Made by a program: the position numbers and the translations under genes. This document shows positions 45,075 through 56,364 of a DNA stretch of 64,000 bases, one piece after another. The DNA lies in the NCBI RefSeq assembly GCF_043290135.1, contig NC_134701.1:98200202-98264201 (forward strand). The letters are read 5' to 3'. Within the stretch, counting starts at the first letter, position 1. Each line of letters begins with the position of its first letter. The DNA comes from Rhipicephalus microplus (Eukaryota > Arthropoda > Arachnida > Ixodida > Ixodidae). Under the pieces are notes generated by a model, which had not been told where the DNA came from, ran no database searches, and worked only from the letters and a program-made list of their open reading frames with translations.

Positions 45075-45182
45075 CCGAAGTTCGCTAAAAATTGCTTCGC
45101 ATTGAAAATTCTGGGTCCGAGCGGGGATTGAACTCGGTCGTTTGCGTGGCAAAAAGGTGTTCTCCTACAAAGCCACGCGTCT
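45075..45182 (-). mobile_element. tRNA-derived SINE (TGGCTTTGTAGG head)
   Basis: On the minus strand, CGCGTGGCTTTGTAGGAGAA contains a box A (TGGCTTTGTAGG) and CGAGTTCAATCCC a box B, about 35 bases apart as in tRNAs. A short body follows with GAATTTTCAATGCGAAGC and GCGAACTTCGGCGATTTGG, which ends at the (GATA)n array. Confidence 0.65.
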
Positions 45183-45754
45183 GCAGGTGAATACAGTGGG
45201 AGTAACTTCCTCTGCTTAAAGTATGCGGTAAGGTAACTCGTACCCCACAAACGCATGCGTCGTGTATACATTCTTCACAACAGAAGATGAAATGTCGAAC
45301 TAATATTGCGGGGTATAAGCGTTATTACCATCGGGCGTCAGAACATGTGATTACCTTAATGACTTCATGGTTTAAAGCAGATCACGCGTCACAAAATGCA
45401 CACACTTGCTGCGCCTGTTTTCTAGGCTATGTAGAGGGTGCATAGCCAGTTTGAAAAGATTTCCTCCACTATTGATTTTAAATGCGCACTAGGGACAAAA
45501 TATTGCTGTTGTGTTCAACTCTTAAAGGTAAAGCTTAGGAAATCCTCAATTTTTAATGCTTAGGTGTGTAATTGTCGAGTAAGAAACATAATTTTGACTA
45601 AATGAATAAACGTCTTCAATGAAGAAATGTAATTTTGGCCACTTTAAAACACTCAGAACAAGTCGTGAACCTTATTTTAGGGGAGAAGCTCCTTATTGTG
45701 TCAGCCGTTTGTCCAGTTATTGTTTGTAACCACCGGTGGCAAATGCCCATTTGT
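45183..45754. other. Unassigned AT-rich sequence
   Basis: No element or gene recognised. Confidence 0.4.
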
Positions 45755-46030
45755 ACCATCGGTAGGCGAAGCCCCTTGAATTGTGGCTCGTGCGTCCTAG
45801 ATGCATGCAGTAGGTAGCCACCTGTCGTTGAGTTCTTGGAATGTCCACTAGACGGTGATACTTATAGATAATCATTTAAAGATGAAAATATGTGAGATGG
45901 TCGTACTTGGAGCGATCACTAGATGGAGGGACGTGCAGACAGACAGACGGGCAGACCCACGGACGGACACAACGGCCCACGATTGGGCGAATGGATAGAT
46001 GCACGAACGGACAGACGAACGCTTCATTCC
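45755..46030 (+). repeat. Head sequence plus degenerate GGACGNAC minisatellite
   Basis: The head has GGCGAAGCCCCTTGAATTGT, GAGTTCTTGGAATGTCCACT and AGATGAAAATATGTGAGATG, matching the heads at 1405, 10310, 25535 and 25990. The minisatellite (45926-46020) has GGACGGAC and CAGACAGACGGGCAG steps, and ends ACGAACGCTTCATTCCACTC like 26323-26345. Confidence 0.75.
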
Positions 46031-47529
46031 ACTCATCATCATTGAGTCCCTTGATATGTTGTAATTTTTTGTGTTGCCAACACGCAAATTCTTTCTAGAA
46101 TACTATTTTATTGCCTAGTTCTCAGAACCAGTTTTTTTCTGTCCTTAGGTGATCCATGTAGACGAGAAGGTGCGTTGATGAGCGCACATCTGGCCATACC
46201 TCAATGGTTTGTAAATGGTGGCACGTATCCCATTTTGGTTAACCCTATCAATTCGCTGTTATAATTTTTCTTAATTTGTCTGGAGATGTTTTAGTCAAAA
46301 AAGCAAGAGCTCACATTTTTTTTGTTTTAGTGCATAGAAATGCTAAGCTGTTGCCTCGCTATTAATTGAATGAACACATATGGTAAAGAAAAACATGAGG
46401 GGAAATCAGTTGGCAGACATATAGCGGAAAACGACTTTGCTGCTGTTAGGGATCAAGGCATTTACGCTGATAACAGTCGAACATGATCAATGCGCTATAG
46501 TGAGCGCTCACATTGACAAGCGCTTTGCAAGAAGGCTTCCTCAAATACTTCGTGCATATTTAGCGATTTCTGCTCCACTGTACTGGGTCGTGTGCTTAGT
46601 ATTAGGATGACAGCACCAGCGGGCTGTAATTTTTTTTTTATTTCCAGAGGCTCTGTGACGCTCATTAGTATGTTCTTCTCTAGCGCCTTGGGGGGGGGGC
46701 GGGGGCTATCTGACCTAACAATCAGGTTTTTGAGCGCCATCGAATGATGACTTGGGGCATGAGCCTGTTTCTCTCCACTCTCCTTTGGTGAGCCTGTCTA
46801 TTGAAAAGTGTATAGCGCAGAGCACTCTTGTGTTTTCGCTATCCTTTCAAAATAAAATTTACAGTGAAACATATAAACATGATCCGGTTGCACTCGGGCA
46901 CTTTCACAATAGAAGTGCATGTTTTAAAACGCAATACACTTGAAAACAGGCACTATATAGCTATTTTTTACCTACTGTTCAAGAATACACCATTATTTGT
47001 ATGCTCATTGCGAAATAGTGCTTCAATAAAGAACTCATGAATTGCCTTTATTCGAAGTTACCAATTGATGTGCTGCTTAGCTTTGATATTTCAAGCAAAG
47101 ATATTTATACTCAGCTATATGCACACGTGTATAGCAAGTAGACAGCATGGATAACAAAGGTATCGCTGCGTATTATCGTTCGAAAACTGCAAAGCACAAA
47201 ATCAACTGTTTGGTTATTATGTTGAGCGTTCTTGAATCATTCGCAATGTTAAAGGTTTCAAGAGTTTAGTAGTGTTATTCCTGAACTTTCGAATCAATCA
47301 CATCGAATAACATAGACTTCTATTCAATGATCACATATATTTGGAGGCAGCGATCACAATTTGTTTGTGATGTGGTTTCAAGATGCAGACAGACACAAAA
47401 CCATTAACTTAAGGTTTTTCGAAAGTATACCACTGATTTTTGTGCGGCTTTCAGCATATAAGGTACTAGGGGGTATTCTCGTGGCGTCATCACGCGTCAT
47501 TCTGATGAAGAATTTGCATCTTCCAGCTG
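46031..47529. other. Unassigned sequence
   Basis: A G-rich tract lies at 46690-46705. Frames of 60-81 codons with no domain. AT-rich. Confidence 0.4.
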
Positions 47530-48760
47530 TTCTAAAGATAAGTACATTAGGTTAAGAAAGCGCACGTTTCTCTGTGCTTTCTGTACTAAAATAGTGGCCG
47601 CCGGAACCTTTTCCGGCGATATACTCGATATGAGGTCGCCAGTTAAGTGATGTCTGATAAATTACTCCAGGGTATTTAACAGATTTCACCTGTGGTATAT
47701 CCTCATGATGGTAAGACAGAGCGATGTTCACAGGGTATTGCAGCGGGAAAACAAGGAGGGCACATTTATTCGGATTAAATAAAAAGCTGTTGCCATGGAG
47801 CCAGCTCTCCAATATATTAAGGTATGTCTGCAGCCGTTCATATAAGGTCTGAATGTTATCTGCCATTGCAAAAAATGTGATATCGTCTTCATAAACCTAA
47901 GTTGTTATATCCTGTTTACTTGGAATGGTGCTCATTAGTAAATTAAATAGCACCGGGGAAAGCACCGAGCCTTGTGGTACTCCCCTCGTTTGGGTATGAG
48001 TAGATGATGAAAACCCATCTTTAAAACAATAAAATTTCCTGTCTGCAAGAAAAATGTGAAACCACGCTACTATATATGATGTAAAATCAAGGTATTCTAA
48101 TCGATCTATCAAAATACAGTGCTCCATGGCATCTTATGCTTTAGCGATGTCTAAGGTAACTAAAGCTGCATATTTTTTATGTAGCCAAGCTAATTGAAGC
48201 CGACTTCGTAAATCAACGTGGGCATCCCAAATTGAACAACCAGCCCTGAAACCAATTTGACAGGGACTTAGAACTGACCTCATGGTATTAAGTTCAATAA
48301 TTCATATATTGATGATTCTCTCGACCAATTTCACTAAGTTTGATCTCAGTGCAATCAGCCCTATGTAATCCAACGTGTAGGCATCACTTTCATTTTTTAG
48401 CAACAATACAATTTTGGCAAGTTTCCACTCTCGAGGTATCCATGTGTTCCCTAACGTATAATTTACTCGTTCTAGCAAAACATTAGGCGATTCCTGGAGT
48501 AAGCATTTCAACATACAGTTCGTAATCTTATCTGGTTCGGGAGCCGTCGTCGGTAAGTATAATGCTGTCTGACTCAATTCAGCTAAAAAAACTTCTGGAA
48601 ATTCATGCAAGTTTACAAGAACGGACTGAATAGCCAAAAAATTAGCAGTGAAGCGGCGTTCTAAACCTTGTGCTATGTCTTCTACAGAGGTGTTCAATTC
48701 TTCCGGCTGTTCTTGTCTTATTGCAATAGATTATCTTGGCTCATACCCACAAGAGGGATC
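47530..48760 (-). pseudogene. LINE reverse transcriptase remnant (I/Jockey-type)
   Basis: Minus-strand reading order: TTAPEPDKITNCMLKCLL, IPREWKLAKIVLLLKN and LDYIGLIALRSNLVKLVERI (48697-48302), the N-terminal RT blocks. Then LVTLDIAKA, a stop and DAMEH (near 48150), which is motif A with the usual Tyr replaced by a stop. RGVPQGSVLSPVLFNLLM follows at 47990-47940. VYEDDI (near 47900) lies at the YADD position with Ala changed to Glu. Then NPNKCALLVFP and VKYPGVIYQTSLNW (47780-47660). The motifs are in RT order but broken by several stops. The endonuclease domain and the 3' end are not visible. Confidence 0.75.
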
Positions 48761-49064
48761 ACCACACTGTACCTAATAATATTAGCTGTCGTCATCGTCT
48801 ACTCCCTTCTTTTAGCTACCCACTCGCCCGAACCATATCGTCGTTATTGATCATGACATTCACCCTTGACTGCAAGCGCACGCAGCTGCCGACAATAGAC
48901 ACTGTTAGTTAGGTGTACTGGGAAGATGCGTACGCAGCGAAAATGGCGTTGCGTACGCTACACGTTAGGCGTGCAACGACACTTGTAATTTAACATCACT
49001 TGATGCTTTTCACTCAACTAAATAAGTCGTATACGAGATGCAAGGGCTTGGAATGCTTATTAGC
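48761..49064. other. Unassigned sequence
   Basis: GC-mixed, with CGTACGCAGCGAAAATGGCG and GCGTACGCTACACGTTAGGC near 48930-48970 giving short palindromic pieces. No gene seen. Confidence 0.4.
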
Positions 49065-49576
49065 ACCATGCCCGCCAGAACTCTGCTTAGCCTCTGTCGT
49101 GGCCTGTGCCATCCTCTGGCCTCTGTCATGACGTGGCCTCTGTCATCTGCGCGGAAAGCATTCCGACGGCCAGGGTTAGGGCCACCAGTGTACAAGTCAG
49201 GCCATGGCATTTGCTTTGCAGGTTTTTAGCATCATTCCTAAGTGCACAGAATGTTCACGTTTACCTTTGTTGTTTGGAACTTGGCTGCGCAATGGGTCTG
49301 ATCGGGCACGGTCACACTGGACCATGCACGCCAGAACTCTGCTTAGCGTCTGTCGTGGCCTGTGGCATCCTCTGGCCTCTGTCATAACGTGGCCTCTGCC
49401 ATCTGCGCGGAAAGCATTCCGACGGCCAGGGTTAGGGCCACCAGTGTACAAGTCAGGCCATGGCATTTGCTTTGCAGATTTTTAGCATCATTCCTAAGTG
49501 CACAGAATGTGCACGTTTACCTTTGTTGTTTGGAACTTGGCTGCGCAATGGGTCTGATCGGGCACGGTCACACTGG
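49065..49576 (+). repeat. Exact-length 256-bp tandem duplication
   Basis: Copies 49065-49320 and 49321-49576 have the same length and differ at about seven positions by eye. Each starts ACCATGC(C/A)CGCCAGAACTCTG, contains CATTCCGACGGCCAGGGTTA and TTTGGAACTTGGCTGCGC, and ends GGCACGGTCACACTGG. Both copies remain partly open in two frames because 256 is not a multiple of three. I recognise no protein domain. Confidence 0.93.
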
Positions 49577-50587
49577 ATCGACCCCAGCGTCTTATGCAGC
49601 GCTGCAGCCGATGAGGCTTTGTACCCTGCAGCAAGTGGTCGCGTTCCAAGTATTCATGGCCTTATAATTACTACCCGCACGCTTCAAGAGGGAAAGCTCG
49701 CCCAACGGCCAAGGCGCGTTATATTGCACCGTGAATGTTTGTACCAAGCTGCTGCTTTATTTACGGGTTAAATTGCTGAGAGGCTCGGCAGAAAAAGACG
49801 CGTTCCAGCAAACAACAGAAGGCAATTCTTGAGGATTTTCGTCAGACTCCGGGCAACTTCTTCTAAATCATCAGGATGCCGGAACGCGCCGCTTGAATTT
49901 ACCTTCTCTTACAGTTAGAATTGAGCAACAAAGGAGGAAGTGACCCAGCCATCCTTCGATTGCCTTGCTAGATAGAGTGAGTTCACGGGCGTAACCGTAT
50001 CTTTGATAGCGTATCATCTGGGGGGTTCGATATATTCGCTATTGATGTACGCTGTAGTCGTGAGTGCGATGTTTACAGCCTTTGTAACCAAAGGCAATGG
50101 TTAAAAGCTGAAAAAATGTTTGCGTGTGAGTGAACACGTCGGGCTCCTTGGAAATGTATTTTAAAATATAAATCGGTTGTTACATTTCTCTTGTTCATTT
50201 GCGCCATTTCTTTCGTCTGTAAGAATGACACTCAAAGTTTCTAATATATGAACACTATGAATGACCAATAGGGGCACCGTATTCAGCTATCTGACAAAAA
50301 GGTATGCTGCCTTTGAGGACCTCGCCCCTTCTTCAAAATCAGCGTACAATTACTCTGAATGGTACCCCAACGGTTCACACTTCTAAGCGAAGCTCATTGC
50401 TAATTTCAGTGGTGTCTGCAATGACACTTTAAGCGAAAAATTGGTCAGCGTACAAAATATGGCCTTCGACGGTGCGATAGTCACATGCATATGCGAAGAC
50501 GAATCGCAACAGCTAATGAGAAGTTTTATGGTCTCTACCCAATCGTTGCGATATAAATTACATCTACTCTCGGCATAACTGTGCCGT
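49577..50587. other. Unassigned sequence
   Basis: GC-rich up to about 49900, then AT-rich. No recognisable element. An ORF running from the 256-bp duplication ends at 49771 without a domain. Confidence 0.4.
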
Positions 50588-50781
50588 ATATATATATATA
50601 TATATATGCTCACGGCTTGTTATTTTTTCACCCACTTTTCTTTCTTCTTATTTACATTTCATTGGTTCTAATAACTTCACCTGTACATTCCTTGGCATTA
50701 CTGTCTGTTAGATCTCATTAATATTGTGTCAAAACTTGGAAAAACGAGCCCTTAGGTATACACTTTTTTCCCTTATTTTAT
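50588..50781 (+). mobile_element. (TA)n followed by a SINE 3'-tail fragment
   Basis: About 20 bp of TA repeats precede TTACATTTCATTGGTTCTAA, TGTCTGTTAGATCTCATTAA and AGGTATACACTTTTTTCCCT, the same tail as at 6084-6255. Its last bases CCCTTATTTTAT (50770-50781) are the target duplicated by the LINE at 50782. Confidence 0.7.
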
Positions 50782-50801
50782 CATCATCATCATCAGCCTG
50801 A

Positions 50802-53800
50802 CTACGTCCACTGCAGGACGAAGGCCTCTCCCATGTTCCGCCAGTTAACCCGGTCCTGTGCTTGCTGCTGCCAATTTATACCCGCAAACTTCTTAATCTC
50901 ATCTGCCCACCTAACCTTCTGTCTCCCCCTAACCCGCTTCCCTTCTTTGGGAATCCAGTCAGTTACCCTTAATGACCAGCGGTTATCCTGTCTACGCGCT
51001 ACATGCCCTGCCCATGTCCATTTCTTCATCTTGATTTCAGCTATGATATCCTTAACCCGTTTGTTCCCTAATCCACTCTGCTCTCTTCTTGTCTCTTAAG
51101 GTTACACCTACCATTTTTCTTTCCATTGCTCGCTGCGTCGTCCTCAATTTAAGCTGAACCCTCTTTGTAAGTCTCCAAGTTTATGCTCCGTAGCTAAGTA
51201 CCGGCAAGATACAGCTGTTATATACCTTCCTCTTGAGGGATAGTGGCAATCTACCTGTCATAATTTGAGAGTGCTTGTCGAATGTGCTCCACCCCATTCT
51301 TATTCTTCTAGTTACTTCAATCTCGTGGTTCGGCTCTGCGGTTATTACCTGCCCTAAGTAGACATAGTCTTTCACAACTTCAAGTGCACTATTACCTATC
51401 TCGAAGTGCTGCTCCTTGCCGAGGTTGTTGTACATTACTTTCGTTTTCTGCAGATTAATTTTAAGACCCACCTTTCTGCTCTCCTTGTCTAACTCCGTAA
51501 TCATGAGTTGCAATTCGTCCCCCGAGTTACTCAGCAATGCAATGTCATCGGCGAAGCGCAGGTTACTAAGGTATTCTCCATTGACTCTTATCCCTAGCTG
51601 TTCCCATTCTAGGCTTCTGAAAACCTCCTGTAAGCACGCGGTAAATAGCATTGGGGAAATTGTGTCCCCCTGCCTTACACCCTTCTTGATTGGTATTCTG
51701 TTGCTTTCTTTATGAAGCACTATGGTAGCAGTTGATCCCCTGTAGATGTCTTCCAGAATGTTTATATATACTTCATCTACGCCCTGATTCCGCAGTGTTT
51801 GCATGACGGCTGATATTTCTACTGAATCAAACGCCTTCTCGTAATCTATGAAGGCTATGTATAGTGGTTGGTTATACTCTGAGCATTTCTCTATTACCTG
51901 ATTGATAGTATGAATGTGATCAATTGTTGAGTAGCCTGTTCGAAATCCTGGTTGTTCCTTTGGTTGATTGAATTCTAATGTTTTCTTTACTCTGTTAGCA
52001 ATTACCTTTGTAAATAGCTTGTATACTACAGAGAGCAAGCTGATCGACCTGTAATTCTTCAAGTCCTTGTCATCTCCTTTCTTATGTATTAAGATGATGT
52101 TAGCGTTCTTCCAAGACTCTGGTACTCTTTCCGTCAGGAGACACCTCGTAAACAGGGTGGCTAGTTTTTCTAACACAATCTGTCCTCCATCTTTCAGCAA
52201 ATCTGATGTTACCTGATCCTCACCAGCAGCTTCGCCCCTTTGCATGCCCTCCAAAGCTTTTCTGACTTCTTCTATCATTACTGGTGGGGTGTAATCTGGG
52301 TTACTGCTAGTTCTTATAGTATTAAGGTCGTGGTTGTCTCGGCTACTGTACAGATCTCTGTAAAACTCCTCCGCTCTTTTAACTATCCTATCCATATTGG
52401 TAGTTATTTTGCCTTCTTTGTCCCTTAGTGCATACATCCGACTTTTACCTATCCCAAGTTTCCTCTTCAATGCTTTGACACTTCCTTCGTTTTTCAGAGC
52501 GTGTTCAATTCTCTCCATGTTATACCTTCTTACATCGCATACCTTATGTCTATTAATCAACTTCGAAAGCTCTGCCAGTTCTATTTTGTCTGTTGTATTT
52601 GACACTTTCATGATTTGACGCTTCTTAATTAGGTTCTTCGTTTCTTGGGAAAGCTTGCCAGTGTCCTGTCTAACTACCCGGCCTCCAACTTCCACTGCAC
52701 ACTCCGTAATGATACTCGTCAGATTATCATTCATTGTATCTACGCTAAGGTTGGTTTCCTCACTAAGAGCCGAATACCTGTTCTGCAGCGACACTCTGAA
52801 TTCCTGTACTTTCCCTCTCAGTGCTAGCTGATTGATTGGCTTCTTGCGTATCAGTTTCTCTCGTTCCTTCTTCAAGTCTAGGCGAATTCGAGACCGTACC
52901 ATTCTATGGTCACTGCATCGTACCTTGCCAATCACTTCCACATCCTTAACGATTCCAGGGTGTGCACTCAATATAAAGTCTATTTCGTTCTTATTTTCGC
53001 CATTAGGGCTCCTCCATGTCCACTTGCGGTTTTCTCGTTTTCGGTAGAAGGTATTCAAAATCCGTAAATTATTGCGTTCTGCGAATTCTACTAGTAGCTC
53101 TCCTCTGGCGTTTCTAGTACCGATGCCATAATCTCCTACTGCCTGGTCTCCAGCCTGCTTCTTCCCTACCTTTGCATTAAAGTCGCCCATCACTATAGTA
53201 TACTGTGTTTTTACCTTACTCATTGCCAATTCCACGTCTTCATAGAAGCTTTCAACTGAAGCGTCATCATGGCTGGATGTAGGCGCGTAAGCCTGTACTA
53301 CCTTCATTTTGTATCTTTTATTCAGTTTAATTACGATACCTGCCACCCTTTCATTATTGCTATAGTATTCCCATATGTTGCCAGCTATGTTTCTGTGAAT
53401 TAGAAACCCCACTCCCAGATCTCTTCTGTCTGCCAAGCCCCTGTAGCAAAGGACGTGCCCATTCTGTAGCACCGTATAGGCCTCATCTGTCCTCCTAACC
53501 TCACTGAGCCCTATTATATCCCATTTAACACCCTCTAGCTCCTCGAATAGTACAGCTAGACTTCCCTCACTAGATAAGGTTGTAGCGTTAAACGTTGCCA
53601 AGTTCAGGTTCCAATGGCGGCCTGTCCGGATCCAGAGATTCTTAGCACCCTCTGCTGCGTTGCAGATCTGACCGCCGCCGTGGTCAGTTGCTTCGCAGCT
53701 GCTGGGGACTGAGGGCCGTGAGTTATTTGACGTAAGCATGTGGGAGGTAGTGGCCAGATACTGCACCAGGGTGGCCAATCCTTCTCTGGTGAGGGAGTGC

Positions 53801-53832
53801 GTTCTCGGCGGTGTTTGCCGGTGAGGCCGCAC
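50802..53832 (-). pseudogene. Endonuclease-reverse transcriptase of the RTE-like LINE, one stop and one frameshift
   Basis: The main frame is open for 883 codons (53832-51181). The initial codon at 53832 is GTG; the first in-frame ATG is codon 32 (53739), and an in-frame stop lies upstream near 53857. Residues ~75-320 form an EEP-type endonuclease: LNLATFNATTL, catalytic Glu in GLSEVRR (~111), GDFNA (~216) and SDHR (~307). Residues ~565-790 form the RT: NYRSISLLS, AFIDYEKAFD (660-669, first catalytic Asp), GVRQGDTISPMLF, and FADD (760-763). After SYGA a TAA (51181-51183) occupies what is probably a Glu codon. The same frame then continues to a frameshift near 51060. The C-terminus resumes in another frame as KMKKWTWAGHVARR and RGRQKVRWADEI, ending FVLQWT at 50802. 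Enzyme motifs are intact, so inactivation looks recent. Confidence 0.88.
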
Positions 53833-53894
53833 CCCAGGCCTCCTAATGCAGTTCCATCAACACGCGGATTTTTTTTTTAATCCGGTTGGAAACT

Positions 53895-53970
53895 GCGCGG
53901 TGCCGGGATTTGAACCACGGACCTCTTGCATGCGAGGCGGATGCTCTAACCACTACGCCATCGCTGCTCT
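53895..53970 (-). promoter_or_regulatory. tRNA-like head with Pol III boxes A and B
   Basis: On the minus strand box A is TGGCGTAGTGG (within 53943-53960) and box B is GGTTCAAATCC (53906-53916); both fit the Pol III consensus. The middle CTCGCATGC suggests descent from an alanine-type tRNA, but stem pairing is poor, so it is not a functional tRNA. It probably drives internal transcription of the LINE unit. Confidence 0.75.
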
Positions 53971-53982
53971 CCCCCTTATTTT

Positions 53983-54000
53983 ATATATATATATATATAA

Positions 54001-54053
<53 letters not shown>
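53983..54053. repeat. (TA)n microsatellite
   Basis: About 70 bp of TA repeats with an ATAAATAAATA interruption, directly right of the LINE target duplication. Confidence 0.97.
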
Positions 54054-54054
<1 letters not shown>

Positions 54055-54175
54055 GTAGGAAAGCAAAATAACCAAAAAAATTCCGGCACCAGGAATCGAA
54101 CTTGGGACCTCTGAAACGTCAGTGCGAGGCCTTAACGACGAGCCACGGTGTATCATGTCCTCCAACGTTCAAACG
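54054..54175 (-). mobile_element. tRNA-derived SINE
   Basis: On the minus strand: CACCGTGGCTCGTCGTTAAG (box A), CCTCGCACTGACGTTTCAGA (anticodon-arm region), GGTCCCAAGTTCGATTCC (box B), then GGTGCCGGAATTTTTTTGG and a short tail ending at the TA array. The head is distinct from the Ruka-like family. Confidence 0.7.
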
Positions 54176-54619
54176 GCAAAGTGTATGTCTACCACTTAAC
54201 GCTGCTGACGGGCATCTCGGGGTGAACTATCATGTTTTAAGGCTTACCACCAAGATGGCGCAATGAGCACGCATCGCGGCATTGTCACGTTGCGACGGCG
54301 CGCTCTCTGATCTTCTACGCGTACTTCGTGTCGCGGAGAGGAGGGGAGTGACGCTCACTCCCGCACCCTTAACTCACGGGGCTAGGATCGTACATCTTGG
54401 CTGGCCTTGAGCTTTCAGGAACGATTCTCTTGTAGTTACCGGGGACACAAATGTAACTGCAATTGTTGCACAGTCTCGGTTTGCAAAAAGGGCGCACTTT
54501 TAAGACACAGCGCACTAACAACTGAGACACTTATTTGCGTTCATGTTCACTTGTGAATACGTATCGTGAGTCATTTGCGGGTGTAAAATGCGGGGAATGG
54601 TTCACTCTGCTGCCATTTA
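54176..54619. other. Unassigned sequence
   Basis: No recognised gene or element. Confidence 0.4.
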
Positions 54620-54936
54620 GGGCATTGCCTTCCAATTTGTTGCTATCGTGTTCAAAGCTTTGCCTTTGCGGAAAAGCTGTGAGTTTTAACGACGATAATG
54701 TTTCATGGGATACCTCGGGCCAAAAATTTTCGTCTGTCTGGCTGCCCGTTCGTCTGTTTGTCCGCTGAAACGATACTCAAATTGGTTAAAATCTAAGCCC
54801 ATCCGCAGCGTCCTTCAATATTGCTCAAGTTTCTGCGTTCATACTTGTGAGAGTCTCAACTAAAAAGCAATTATTATGCATATCTGAAGCACAATAACAA
54901 CACGTCAATATTCTGTGGTTTGTCTTTTTGCGCTAA
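54620..54936 (-). repeat. Dispersed ~300-bp repeat (minus orientation)
   Basis: Reverse-complement relative of 24085-24370, sharing AGAATATTGACGTGTTGTTA, AATTGCTTTTTAGTTGAG versus AATTGCTTTTTAATTAAT, GCTGCGGATGGG versus GCTGCGGACGGG, and AGCCAGACAGAC. Confidence 0.7.
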
Positions 54937-55745
54937 AGAAGGCATACAGACGTAATTCTAAGGACCCTAAAATTCATCACGCTGCGCTGACAATGCAACG
55001 CTATGCGCCAAAAGGCAAGGGTTTTCGAAGCTTTGCTAAGATGACACAGTTGGCACCTACCCTCGCTGTGCGTTCAACACCTTATATCCTCCAAGAAAGG
55101 CACGCACTTCATTCCTCGTTTCCGAATAGAACTGCCTGATAGCGCTCATGCCCGACGTGCCCCTCCGCAGCACGCATCCAGGCACTCTATCGCAGCGCCT
55201 CCAGAATAGAATTCACCATTTTTGTCGCACAGAACATTACATCAACATTTTCTTTAGTCTCTTTCGAAGAAAGACTATCGTCTTCCGGTGACATTTTAAG
55301 TAAAACGTACAGATGTGGGGCTAACTTTTATTACCTGACTTCGGCTCTCAGGAAGCGAGTGTGAATGTTTCGTGAGACAGTACACAAACATTCAAGCTTC
55401 GCTCTACATAATTAGCGTGACTAGTACGCTAGCGTTGCACGCGCACAAGCATTCCTAGTCATCTCTTTATTATGAAACTGTATGCGCAACAAAAACAAAG
55501 CGGAAAAAGTTGGACTTTCCAGGCTGTATTGCAAAAAGACCCTCTAAGTGTGTGGGACCGCCTATCTTTTACGGCAACGCTGACTTGCACTTAGGCCAAA
55601 ATATTTGTGGGTTTAGGTACAATAGATGTATACGCCGCGATAACGGTTGTCTGCAATAACACAAAAGGACGACTTGGTAATGCTGCTGAAAGCACGCACT
55701 CAGAGGCACCCACAAAAGCCGCTTTCGGAAAGCAAGTGACGGCTA
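54937..55745. other. Unassigned sequence
   Basis: Short frames only, no domain recognised. GC content rises near the pseudo-exon that follows. Confidence 0.4.
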
Positions 55746-56200
55746 TCACTGGATGTGATGCCGTATGGCACTAGAGTGATGATTATCAGAGCATGTCCCC
55801 TCTCTCCTACCCTTCGAAGAGCTATCACCGTACGCGTATCCCACAAATAGAAGGGTTAGCTTCACAGTGCTTACCCTTACACCACACGAGTGACTCCATG
55901 CGAAAGCCGCCGTTTGGACAACGTAACAACGTAGTGTCAGTAGGTTTCCTGATACCACGGTGCCGTTGCGTAGCGGTCACACTAAGAGAACTCCGTCGGC
56001 GTCCGTTCTGACCGAATGAGCATGAGTTGCGATGTCTTTGTGCGCAACACAGCTGTACTCTCCGCTGTTCTCAAGGCTTGCGCCTGAGATGTTTATCATA
56101 GACTACACGTCACATGTGGAGTCTTCGGCGGCAATGCTTGGCCTTTGCGACACATAGACAGAGTCGCCTTCGACGGCCCGGCAGATCTCAGGCGTGGGGC
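55746..56200 (-). pseudogene. Broken immunoglobulin-domain exon, Dscam-like
   Basis: The minus strand, in one frame, reads SMINISGASLENSGEYSCVA and then HKDIATHAHSVRTDADG (about 56100-56000). This is the F-strand pattern D/N-S-G-x-Y-x-C of an Ig domain. After a TGA it continues PLRNGTVVSGNLLTLRC (about 55975-55925), the B-strand start (L-x-C) of the next Ig domain, and FAWSHS a little later supplies a C-strand Trp. Domain-to-domain spacing fits arthropod Dscam-type proteins, which are expanded in chelicerates. The TGA is one CpG transition away from CGA (Arg), another stop precedes SMIN, and no splice-consistent continuation is evident. It is a pseudogene fragment or relic exon of a cell-surface receptor. 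Confidence 0.5.
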
Positions 56201-56364
56201 TGCGACGGACATGGTACCTTGGCAAGACGTCTCCTGACTTCATGGTCACCACTGTGAACAAATCCTTCATGGTTTGTGACGTGTGTCCGCTGGTGGAAGC
56301 TAAAAGAACCCATGTGTGAAAGTGAATTTTGGCCACAACGGCTCACGAAAAGTTATAAAGCGAT

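Larger units (their letters stand above)
50782..53972 (-). mobile_element. RTE/BovB-like LINE with tRNA-like 5' head, near full length
   Basis: On the minus strand the unit begins at 53972 with GGAGAGCAGCGATGGCGTAG, a tRNA-like Pol III head. A hairpin spacer (53865-53884), the endonuclease-RT ORF and a very short 3' UTR follow. It ends in (GAT)n repeats at 50782-50797. An exact 12-bp duplication of the target (CCCTTATTTTAT, 50770-50781 and 53973-53984) brackets the whole unit, head included. The 3' microsatellite tail, short UTR and single ORF fit the RTE clade. It moves by nicking the target with its endonuclease and copying its RNA at the nick. Confidence 0.88.

Noticed and set aside
53832..53832. 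GTG as true start of the LINE protein
   Set aside because: A non-ATG start is not expected here. The frame is open upstream only to a TGA near 53857, and the first ATG is codon 32, so the start is left open.
53895..53970. Functional tRNA-Ala gene
   Set aside because: The acceptor and anticodon stems pair poorly, and the sequence is part of a LINE unit bracketed by a target duplication.
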